DNA from: JBAWAP01 sp049589355
Lineage (GTDB): Bacteria; Chloroflexota; Anaerolineae; VGOG01
NCBI GenBank assembly: GCA_049589355.1
Contig: JBAWAP010000061.1
Coordinates: forward strand, 1-11,639
Reading direction: 5' to 3'
Length of the DNA: 11,639 nt
Positions 5,083 to 11,639 of this stretch are shown here, in pieces. The notes beneath the pieces are model-generated. The model had not been told where the DNA came from. It did not search any database and saw nothing but the letters and a program-made list of their open reading frames with translations. Both the position numbers and the translations under genes were made by a program. Position 1 is the first letter of the stretch. The number at the start of each line of letters is the position of its first letter.

Positions 5083-6249
5083 ATGAAAGTTCTGAACGTA
5101 CTTGGCACCCGGCCGGAGGCCATCAAGATGGCGCCGGTGATCCGCGAACTGGAAAGATACTCTCCGGAGATGAGCTCCGTAGTGTGTGCCACGGGCCAGC
5201 ACCGGGAAATGCTTGATCAGATGCTGCGTATCTTCTCTATCCATCCTGACTACGACCTGGATGTTATGACAGCCGAACAAAGTGTCGTCTCATTGGCCTG
5301 TAGAATCCTCAAGGGATTGGAGGAGGTACTATCAGCAGAACAGCCCGATTTGGTCCTGGTACAGGGAGATACGACAACGACGGCAATGGCCGCCCTGGCT
5401 GGGTTTTATAACAGGGTGCCGGTTGGCCACATCGAAGCCGGGCTGCGCACCGGAAGCCGATATTTCCCTTTCCCCGAAGAGATCAACCGTAGGCTGACGA
5501 CCGTCCTGGCGACATATCACTTTGCTCCCACAAGGTCGGCTGTGGAAGCTCTACTGCGGGAAGGAGTTCCACCACGTCAAGTGTTCCTGACGGGAAACCC
5601 AGTTGTTGATGCGCTGCAACTTATTTTGGATACCACGACACCACCGACTTTCCCCTTCATCGAACCGGGGCGCCGAATAATCCTGGTGACGGCCCACCGA
5701 CGCGAGAGTTTTGGGGCCCCGCTGGAGAACATCTGTAAAGCACTGCGGGAAATTGCTGATGAGCATGCCGACGTATTGGTTGTCTATGCAGTTCATCTGA
5801 ATCCTAACATTTGGGGGCCTGTGCATAGTCTTCTGGATGGTCACCCACGCATCAAATTGATACCACCGCAGGAATACGTGAGTTTTGTGCACCTGATGAA
5901 CCAAGCTTATCTTGTGCTGACGGACTCGGGTGGAATTCAGGAGGAAGCGCCAGCCCTTGGGAAACCGGTGCTGGTGCTGCGCCACGAAACTGAGCGCATT
6001 GAAGCCGTTCAGGCCGACACAGCCCGGTTGGTGGGCACAGATCCTCATCAGATCGTCCATTGGACGAATAGCCTCTTGAACGATGGTGTGCTGTATGAGA
6101 GGATGGCATGTGCCATGAGCCCTTACGGGGATGGCAGCGCGGCAGAGCGAATTGTGCGAATTGTGCGCCAGGTGGCACAAGGCGGCACGCCTGAAACCGT
6201 GGATGCTCAACTCGCAAGCCAAGTATGGTGTGACTATAGGCTGGGCTGA
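5083..6249 (+). CDS. wecB: Non-hydrolysing UDP-N-acetylglucosamine 2-epimerase
   Basis: Interconverts UDP-GlcNAc and UDP-ManNAc in the cytoplasm, feeding the dehydrogenase encoded just upstream. From ATG 5083 it is 388 residues, close to the usual 370-390. Two Rossmann-like domains carry GTRPEAIKMAP (8-18), TGQHREML (37-44), QGDTTTT (94-100), HIEAGLRT (117-124), PEEINRR (131-137), TAHRRESFG (203-211), DSGGIQEEAP (281-290) and PYGDGSAAERI (347-357). The TERxEA block reads RHETERIEA (300-308) where RDTTERPEA is usual. ATG 5083 is preferred over the in-frame GTG 5047 because family proteins begin MKVL.., although no strong ribosome site is present and the gap to the previous stop is 16 bases, suggesting coupling. 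The last 20 residues or so are unlike the family core. Confidence 0.93.
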   Translation: MKVLNVLGTRPEAIKMAPVIRELERYSPEMSSVVCATGQHREMLDQMLRIFSIHPDYDLDVMTAEQSVVSLACRILKGLEEVLSAEQPDLVLVQGDTTTTAMAALAGFYNRVPVGHIEAGLRTGSRYFPFPEEINRRLTTVLATYHFAPTRSAVEALLREGVPPRQVFLTGNPVVDALQLILDTTTPPTFPFIEPGRRIILVTAHRRESFGAPLENICKALREIADEHADVLVVYAVHLNPNIWGPVHSLLDGHPRIKLIPPQEYVSFVHLMNQAYLVLTDSGGIQEEAPALGKPVLVLRHETERIEAVQADTARLVGTDPHQIVHWTNSLLNDGVLYERMACAMSPYGDGSAAERIVRIVRQVAQGGTPETVDAQLASQVWCDYRLG

Positions 6250-6312
6250 GGGACTCCAATGGATCAGTCCTCTCTGTGAGTTTGCACACCTGCGATCAGA
6301 CAGGACCAACCT

Positions 6313-7530
6313 ATGCGAATCCTGCTTGTCCAAGAAACCGACTGGGTCCGACGCAATCCCGTACATCAGCATCACCTGATGGAGCGGCTGGTCCGGCGTG
6401 GACACACGGTCGTTGTTGTGGATTACGATGTCCTGTGGCAGAGCAGGCCTGAGCGATCTCTTCTGGTGCGCAGGCAGGAATTCCCTTCTGTGTCCAAGGT
6501 CTTCGACGACGCTGGCATACGGGTGGTGCGCCCGGCGATACTCAGAGTCCCCTTCCTCTGTCACGCCTCTTGGGTCCCTACCAGCCTCTGGGAAATGTAT
6601 AGGCTGATGAGGCAGTACCGACCGGACGTCCTCGTTGGCCTGACGCTTTCCAATGCGTTTCTCGTTTCATTGTTGGCATCCAGGGCTAGCATACCCGCAG
6701 TGTTATGTGTTCTGGAGCCGTATCATACCATGAGTTCGCTACGGCCCCTCTGGCCCGTGACTAGGCTCCTGGAGACCCTGTCGTACCGGGTGGCAGATAG
6801 GGTTGTCGTGTTCAATGAAAGGCTTGTGGCCTATGTTCACCGTTTGGGGGCGAGGCCGGAACGTGTGTGCAGGCTGCCCACGGGTGTGGACTTGAAGCGC
6901 TTTCACCCCGCGCTCGAGGGCGTTGCCGTCAGAGAAACCTATGGCCTGACACAGAACGACCGAGTGCTTTTCTTCATGGGTTGGCTTTATCCGTTCTGCG
7001 GTCTCAGAGAGATGGCGCTTGCACTTGCCCAAGGGAGCCAGATTCCATCGGACATCAAACTTCTGGTGGTGGGCGATGGCGATATTTACGAAGATGTGGT
7101 ACAATTACGGAAATCTCTGGGGCTTGAGGACAGGATCATCCTGACCGGTAAGCAGCCTTACGAGCGCATCCCTGAGTTCGTAGCCGCCGCCGACGTTTGT
7201 CTGCTGCCTTCTTTAGAAAACGACACTACGAGAGAGATCGTGCCGATGAAAGTCTACGAGTATCTGGCCGCTGGCAAGCCCGTGGTTGCGACGCGGCTTC
7301 CCGGCCTCGTGGCAGAGTTTGGCACCAACAGCGGGGTCGTGTACGCCGACGGCCCTGTGGATGCGCTGCAAAAAGCAGCAGCCCTTGCCGCGCGGCCGGA
7401 GGAAAAGGCCCGGCTGGGGATGGCGAGCCGGCGATACGTCGAAGAACACGCGGACTGGGAGAGGGCTGCTGCCCTTTTCGAAGAACTCCTGTTGTCTGTG
7501 CAGAGAGAGCGAGGGAAGGGTTACTCGTGA
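6313..7530 (+). CDS. Family 4 (GT-B) glycosyltransferase
   Basis: This 405-residue retaining glycosyltransferase is likely to add a sugar from a nucleotide donor to the growing glycan at the cytoplasmic membrane face. The N-terminal acceptor domain opens with MRILLVQETD. LPTGVDLKRFHP (188-199) is the usual linker before the donor domain. LLVVGDGDIYED (250-261) and IILTGKQPYERIPEF (275-289) follow. The E-x7-E motif is E308 and E316 in REIVPMKVYEYLAAGKPVV (307-325), where the second acidic residue contacts the donor. The start has AGGA (6302-6305) 7 bases upstream. The 63-base gap before it is one of the larger ones in the run and shows no clear promoter. Its stop overlaps the next start (GTGA). 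The sugar and linkage cannot be told from the sequence. Confidence 0.88.
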   Translation: MRILLVQETDWVRRNPVHQHHLMERLVRRGHTVVVVDYDVLWQSRPERSLLVRRQEFPSVSKVFDDAGIRVVRPAILRVPFLCHASWVPTSLWEMYRLMRQYRPDVLVGLTLSNAFLVSLLASRASIPAVLCVLEPYHTMSSLRPLWPVTRLLETLSYRVADRVVVFNERLVAYVHRLGARPERVCRLPTGVDLKRFHPALEGVAVRETYGLTQNDRVLFFMGWLYPFCGLREMALALAQGSQIPSDIKLLVVGDGDIYEDVVQLRKSLGLEDRIILTGKQPYERIPEFVAAADVCLLPSLENDTTREIVPMKVYEYLAAGKPVVATRLPGLVAEFGTNSGVVYADGPVDALQKAAALAARPEEKARLGMASRRYVEEHADWERAAALFEELLLSVQRERGKGYS

Positions 7531-8516
7531 GCAGTGCCTACCTGACCGAGATGGACGGGGATCTGGCCGAGCAGTTGGATTCTGCTCTTGATTTCATCAA
7601 TTGGACGGATTTTGTCGGACCTGAGTCCACCGTCTTCGTGAAACCCAATCTCACCTGGCCGGTCCCCCATCCAGGTGTGACCACTTCTGCTGAGTTGCTG
7701 GACGCTCTGCTAAGCATTCTAAGCGGTAGGTGTGGTCGTGTGATCTTGGGGGAGTCGGACGGTGGCACCTTTCGAGCCGAAGAGGCATTCGCCAATCACG
7801 GTTTAGATGATCTCTGCATGAGGCGTGGGGTTGAGTTAGTTAACCTCTCGCGATTGCCATCGGTCGTCTTGAACGACACAGTTGCTGGCAGACGTGTGCA
7901 GATCGAAGTATCTGCTTTTCTACTAGAAAAGGTTGACTTTTTTGTTACAGTTCCTGTGCTCAAAACCCACGTCGTCACCCGGGTTAGCCTGGGCCTGAAG
8001 AACCAGTGGGGTTGCATACCGACTCCCATGCGCCTTCTCTACCACCACATTCTCGATTGGGGGATCGTTGCTCTGAACAAAGCTATTGGGCCCAGGATTT
8101 GCATCTTGGACGGAACGTACGCGCTGGATAGAAGGGGCCCACTGGAGGGAGACCCCGTGCCAGTCGGCTGGCTGGTCGTCTCCGACAATGTGGTCGTTCT
8201 GGATACGATTGGGTCTCACTTGCTGGACGTTGCTCCGCGCAGTGTGCGTCACGTTTACTTTGCGGAGAGGGAAGGGCTGGGCACGGCGGATTTACAGCAA
8301 GTCCGCCTGAATCGTGAACTGCCTCCGCCGGCAATCCACTCCGTGATCCAACCCAACCTGATGGATCTGATTGCTATCTTCCTATATCGAAGTAGGACAC
8401 TCTCTAAGTTGGTGTTCGACTCACCTTTGACACCTGTCCTTTACCAAGTGATCCGGCGCACGCCGCCAGGAGTCTTCGGGAACGATACGGTCTATGCGCA
8501 TTCTTCAGGTTATTGA
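7527..8516 (+). CDS. Stand-alone DUF362 domain protein
   Basis: A 329-residue protein from GTG 7527, which overlaps the previous stop as GTGA and follows AGGGAAGGG (7512-7520). It matches DUF362 (PF04015-like). Family blocks are VFVKPNLTW (36-44), VILGESDGGTFRAEEAF (72-88), LLEKVDFFVTVPVLKTHVVT (132-151) and VSLGLKNQWGC (153-163). ICILDGTYALDRRGP (191-205) and VVVLDTIGSHLLD (222-234) complete the fold. The ferredoxin-like domain carried by some relatives is absent: there are only a few scattered cysteines and no CxxC cluster. The biochemical role of the family is, to my knowledge, not established. The gene lies between two glycosyltransferase genes and overlaps both (4 and 23 bases), so its product is probably needed together with theirs, but no reaction can be assigned. 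Upstream in-frame sequence is the shadow of the preceding gene. Confidence 0.82.
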   Translation: MSSAYLTEMDGDLAEQLDSALDFINWTDFVGPESTVFVKPNLTWPVPHPGVTTSAELLDALLSILSGRCGRVILGESDGGTFRAEEAFANHGLDDLCMRRGVELVNLSRLPSVVLNDTVAGRRVQIEVSAFLLEKVDFFVTVPVLKTHVVTRVSLGLKNQWGCIPTPMRLLYHHILDWGIVALNKAIGPRICILDGTYALDRRGPLEGDPVPVGWLVVSDNVVVLDTIGSHLLDVAPRSVRHVYFAEREGLGTADLQQVRLNRELPPPAIHSVIQPNLMDLIAIFLYRSRTLSKLVFDSPLTPVLYQVIRRTPPGVFGNDTVYAHSSGY

Positions 8517-9639
8517 ATTCTTCACGCCCAAGATGGGAGGCTCCGTTCAGGTCGCTTACCAGATCGCGAGACATCTTTGCAGGCGGGGACACGAGGTAAC
8601 CGTCTGGTCCAGCGATTTTGCCAGCGGCGATTTCTCCTTCCCTGATATGCCGTTCCGGGCAGTACTGTTCCCCAGCGTGATGTCCCGTTGGGGTTTCCAC
8701 GTTACCCCTACACTCGTCGGGTGGGCCCGGAGACACTTGAAGGAATTCGACGTGGTCCATATGCACAACGTCAGGACGTTTCAAAACCTGGTGGTGGGTG
8801 GTTTTGCCCGCCGATATGGCGTACCGTACGTGCTCTCTGCGCATGGGTCACTCCCCATTATTGTTCAGAGGAAAGCGGCCAAGCGGGCCTACGACCTGCT
8901 GTTTGGGCGCCGGTTAATCGCCGGAGCGAGCTGTCTGATCGCAGTATCACCCGTTGAGGTGGAACAGTATGCTGAGGCGGGTATTGCCTGTGAAAGAATC
9001 GTCCTCGTCCCTAATGGGCTGGATCTGGATGAGTTTTCTCGCCTCCCACCCCGTGGGACATTTCGCAGGAAGCTGGGGATACCGGACGAAACAAGGGTGA
9101 TGCTCTTCCTAGGTCGTCTGCACTGGAGAAAGGGCATTAACTACCTGATAGAGGCCTTTGCTCGGCTCCAAACTAGATTGAGTCACTCCCTGCTGCTTGT
9201 CGCCGGGCCTGACGACGGAGAACTGGCTCGTCTGCAGGCGCTCACTGAACGTCTGCGGCTGCGCGAGCAGGTGTGGTTCATCGGCCCGCTCTACGGAGAG
9301 GGAAAACTGGCTGCGTACGTGGATGCCGATGTGCTGGCCTCGCCGGCCGTGCACGAGATCTTCGGCCTGGTACCCTTCGAGGCGCTGATGTGTGGTACAC
9401 CGGTTGTCGTAACCGATGACTGCGGCTCAGGGCAGCTTATCGGCGAAGCGCAGGCCGGCTACCTGGTGTCGTACGGCGATGTAGAAGCGCTGACAGCGGC
9501 ACTGCTCTGGGCGCTCACGAACCGCGAGGAGGCGATGCAGATGGTGAAAGCGGGTCGAACATTCATCCAGCAGTGGCTAGACTGGAATGTGGTTGTAATA
9601 GAGCTGGAGAGACTGTACAGCGAGCTCCTTGCGCGATAG
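8494..9639 (+). CDS. Family 4 (GT-B) glycosyltransferase
   Basis: This 381-residue retaining glycosyltransferase is most likely a second cytoplasmic step in glycan assembly. It opens with MRILQVIEFFTPKMGGSVQV, with the glycine-rich loop of GT4 enzymes (GG at 15-16). AHGSLP (116-121) and VPNGLDLDEF (172-181) are typical. The donor domain shows LFLGRLHWRKGINYLIEAF (204-222), with the usual R/K donor-phosphate contacts, and WFIGPLYGEGKLAAY (261-275). HEIFGLVPFEALMCGTPVV (287-305) holds the E288-x7-E296 pair. ATG 8494 lies inside the DUF362 gene and has only a weak purine-rich site, so translation is probably coupled to it. It is clearly distinct in sequence from the GT4 protein at 6313, so this is not a recent duplication. 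Confidence 0.9.
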   Translation: MRILQVIEFFTPKMGGSVQVAYQIARHLCRRGHEVTVWSSDFASGDFSFPDMPFRAVLFPSVMSRWGFHVTPTLVGWARRHLKEFDVVHMHNVRTFQNLVVGGFARRYGVPYVLSAHGSLPIIVQRKAAKRAYDLLFGRRLIAGASCLIAVSPVEVEQYAEAGIACERIVLVPNGLDLDEFSRLPPRGTFRRKLGIPDETRVMLFLGRLHWRKGINYLIEAFARLQTRLSHSLLLVAGPDDGELARLQALTERLRLREQVWFIGPLYGEGKLAAYVDADVLASPAVHEIFGLVPFEALMCGTPVVVTDDCGSGQLIGEAQAGYLVSYGDVEALTAALLWALTNREEAMQMVKAGRTFIQQWLDWNVVVIELERLYSELLAR

Positions 9640-9650
9640 GAGTAGTCTAG

Positions 9651-10961
9651 ATGAGGAATATAGATAATGCTTCACATACCCGCTTTACGCGGATCTTGTT
9701 AGGTGTATTTCTAGTTGCAGCCTCTTTACGCCTGGGCATTGCGCTGATCCAGAAGGACAACTATTGGCATGTGGGCGACATTGATTATTTTCGCATTGCT
9801 GCGAATTTGATACAATCCGGTGAATATGCATTAACTCCAGGCCGGCCTACTCTATATCGCGGACCGACGTACCCCATGTTTCTTGCGCTCCTGCAAGCCG
9901 TGTTCGGCAAAAATACTTCGGCGTTTATTGTTAGCAACGTCTTCGTGAACACGCTTGTTGTGACCATTAGCTACTTCCTGGCGACGCATATATTTGATAG
10001 GCGCACAGGAATAACTGCAGCCGCCCTGGTTGCTTTTTATCCTTACCTCATATGGCAAAGCGGCCATATTATTGAGAACGGTTTACTCTCCTTGTTGCTG
10101 CTCAGTTTCGTCCTTGCGATATTGAAAGCTGAGCAGACCAAGGCCCTGTATTGGGCTGTCCTGGGTGGCTTGATAGGTGGACTGGCCATCCTGACGAAAT
10201 CAGTAGTTATCTTCTTTATCCCTTTCGTGGTAGTCTGGTGGATTCTGAGTTCTCGTCCAAAGAACAAGTCGTGGTTACTCCATCTTGTCCTGCTTCTGCT
10301 TGTCCTGGGGTTGGTTGTGCTTCCGTGGGCTATGAGAAATGCCTTCGTCTCTGGTAGCCTGGCAATAACCGAGTCAAACGCCGGAATGAACTTGTGGAAG
10401 GGTAACAATCCACTTACGTTTACCATTTATCCACAATACTCTCTTGACAGCTTAGGACCTTATCAGGCCGCTATAGTTCCTGTGACGATTAGTACAGAGC
10501 GTGAGAGAAACGACTGGTATTTTGGGCAAGCCGTAAGATATATACTTGACCACCCACTTGATTTTCTAAAGGGTTTTGTTAGAAAGTCGCTATTACTGTA
10601 CGATTGGGAGCTCGTCCCTCGCTCTGGTGAGTATGCAGTAGTTGATCCAGTGACAGGTGTCATCGTTTCACCTGGACACCCTCGCTCCCTTGCTGAAAGG
10701 ATGCTTTACACAATCCCCTATTTGTTCGTGTTCGTTTTTGCTCTGATTGGACTCCCCAGGGCTTGGCACATGCATACCAAGGCGACTTTATTGGTTGGGT
10801 TGCTGTTTATTTCTTGGACGTTGGTGCACGCCACAGTATTTACCTATACGAGATATAGGATGCAACTGGAACCTTTCCTCGCAATCTGGGCGAGTTATGG
10901 TCTAGTTCACCAGGGTTGTCGTTTTCTCCCGATCCAGGCGGTGAGCATTGATGTTAACTGA
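9651..10961 (+). CDS. Multi-pass GT-C glycosyltransferase (PMT/ArnT-like, GT39/GT83 type)
   Basis: A 436-residue integral membrane protein expected to transfer a sugar from a polyprenyl-phosphate donor at the outer side of the membrane. The first membrane segment (about 13-33) is followed by the loop with the acidic pair D43 and D45 (VGDIDYF), the probable catalytic base, and RGPTYPMFLA (70-79), matching the RPPGYPLFLA pattern of the family. Further hydrophobic segments lie at about 92-112, 119-137, 142-160, 167-198, 208-226, 353-369, 378-397 and 405-420. PWAMRN (225-230) and NAGMNLWKGNNP (243-254) start the extracytoplasmic region, and TRYRMQLEPFLAIWA (400-414) ends the core. TAGGAG (9637-9642) lies 8 bases before the ATG. 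The gene is more AT-rich than its neighbours. It may use the product of the GT2 at 1881. Confidence 0.85.
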   Translation: MRNIDNASHTRFTRILLGVFLVAASLRLGIALIQKDNYWHVGDIDYFRIAANLIQSGEYALTPGRPTLYRGPTYPMFLALLQAVFGKNTSAFIVSNVFVNTLVVTISYFLATHIFDRRTGITAAALVAFYPYLIWQSGHIIENGLLSLLLLSFVLAILKAEQTKALYWAVLGGLIGGLAILTKSVVIFFIPFVVVWWILSSRPKNKSWLLHLVLLLLVLGLVVLPWAMRNAFVSGSLAITESNAGMNLWKGNNPLTFTIYPQYSLDSLGPYQAAIVPVTISTERERNDWYFGQAVRYILDHPLDFLKGFVRKSLLLYDWELVPRSGEYAVVDPVTGVIVSPGHPRSLAERMLYTIPYLFVFVFALIGLPRAWHMHTKATLLVGLLFISWTLVHATVFTYTRYRMQLEPFLAIWASYGLVHQGCRFLPIQAVSIDVN

Positions 10962-11639
10962 ATCCAGACGGTGGGGACTGACACTGAAATGTTCGCGGCG
11001 TACAATCTATGAGCTTGGCGCACTCAGCGATGAATCCGCCAGCAAGAAGCATTACTGTGGAGAGAATTTGGCACGTTTCCTGGAGCGCCCCAGCTTGGCT
11101 TATCAGTGTGCCTTGGGTCTATGCGCCGTGGAGGTGCACCGGTCCGGCGGACCTGTGGCCGTTCTTGCCAGCGGGCCCTTCTACGCACGCGAGGTCCTGA
11201 AGCGGTTGAGTGGGGAGGTTGTCCTCTGCCCGGTAGGAGGTTGGGGCCCGCAGATCAGCGATTGCTGGGCAGAGGTAGGCCCAGAGGTGAGTTGGGACCA
11301 CGTGACGCTTGCCGGGAACGATGATGCATCTGCCCTCTGCCGAACGGCCATTTGGGTTGAGCCTCAGGAGAACAATGTGTCTGACGCCCGAACCTGCCTT
11401 GCAAACATCTCAAAAGAGGGAGCACGGCTGATCGTGATCACTTCTAATGGGCTGAGATTTGTGCTTCCGGAGTGGAAAGGGGCTGACAGGCTACCTGCAT
11501 GCCCTCCTCTGGGGTGGGCAAAGACGGTACGGTTCCTGCAGAGGTGGGGATTTCGAACCCAGCATTGCTATGGCCTGCAGGGGCCATTGAGCCTGGCCTA
11601 TGGCTTTCTTGCTCGGCTCGCGGCCACGGTGGGGCGGGA
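10951..11639 (+). CDS. Partial gene, possible degenerate SAM-methyltransferase-like protein
   Basis: An open frame of 229 codons runs from ATG 10951 to the right edge with no stop, so the protein is incomplete. It overlaps the previous gene by 11 bases and has GGTGAG (10940-10945) 5 bases before the ATG. Later in-frame starts are possible. The protein begins MLTESRRWGLTLKCSRRTIY. It has an alternation of likely strands and helices: VAVLASGPF (69-77), EVVLCPVGGWG (89-99), TAIWVEPQEN (133-142), GARLIVITSN (157-166) and RWGFRTQHCYG (198-208). The late pattern (hydrophobic strand ending ITSN, then a WGF strand) recalls class I methyltransferases, but the glycine-rich SAM loop is not convincing. 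No function is claimed. Short open frames in the same stretch in the other two frames (11009 and 11106) are shadows. Confidence 0.65.
   Translation, partial: MLTESRRWGLTLKCSRRTIYELGALSDESASKKHYCGENLARFLERPSLAYQCALGLCAVEVHRSGGPVAVLASGPFYAREVLKRLSGEVVLCPVGGWGPQISDCWAEVGPEVSWDHVTLAGNDDASALCRTAIWVEPQENNVSDARTCLANISKEGARLIVITSNGLRFVLPEWKGADRLPACPPLGWAKTVRFLQRWGFRTQHCYGLQGPLSLAYGFLARLAATVGR

Noticed and set aside
4278..5192. 304-codon minus-strand open frame opposite the dehydrogenase gene
   Set aside because: The plus strand carries all catalytic motifs of a known family; the antisense translation has no recognisable domain.

Overview
This window is a one-directional (all + strand) surface-glycan biosynthesis locus. 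The GC-rich composition, the gene style and the short dispersed repeats in the first 600 bases (motifs such as CTGAGC..GTCGAAGG, AATCCGA heptamers and CATTGCGAG..GCAATCTCC) recall genomes and metagenome bins of Chloroflexota (Anaerolineae-like). That assignment rests on memory of such repeats and on protein style, not on a search, and is tentative.

Layout. Bases 1-80 are the last codons of an unidentified gene. Bases 88-547 are the N-terminal part of an ABC-transporter ATPase of the polysaccharide-export (Wzt) type. It is destroyed by at least four short insertions of 23-24 bases (one nested in another), and its C-terminal two thirds are missing. Bases 657-1859 encode an uncharacterised nucleotidyltransferase-fold protein (NTP_transf_5 type). 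Bases 1881-2831 encode a DPM1/DPG-synthase-like family 2 glycosyltransferase with a C-terminal membrane hairpin. After a 101-base gap comes a tight run: an NAD-dependent sugar epimerase/dehydratase (2933-3847), a UDP-N-acetylmannosamine dehydrogenase-like protein (3840-5066, TTG start) and a non-hydrolysing UDP-GlcNAc 2-epimerase (5083-6249). Next are a family 4 glycosyltransferase (6313-7530), a stand-alone DUF362 protein (7527-8516), a second family 4 glycosyltransferase (8494-9639) and a multi-pass GT-C (PMT/ArnT-like) glycosyltransferase (9651-10961). The last gene starts at 10951 and runs off the end. It may be a degenerate methyltransferase.

How the genes fit together. The 2-epimerase and dehydrogenase should convert UDP-GlcNAc to UDP-ManNAc and then UDP-ManNAcA, and the SDR protein would add or modify another nucleotide sugar. 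The two GT4 enzymes would build the glycan on the cytoplasmic side. The DPM1-like GT2 could make a polyprenyl-phosphate sugar that the GT-C enzyme uses at the outer face. Short gaps and 4-23 base overlaps from 2933 onward point to one translationally coupled operon. No tRNA, rRNA, CRISPR array, transposase or convincing terminator was seen. No stretch without a gene exceeds 110 bases.

The most unusual part is the broken Wzt gene. The ancestral protein can be read through every insertion, so insertion lengths and boundaries can be worked out to within about one base.
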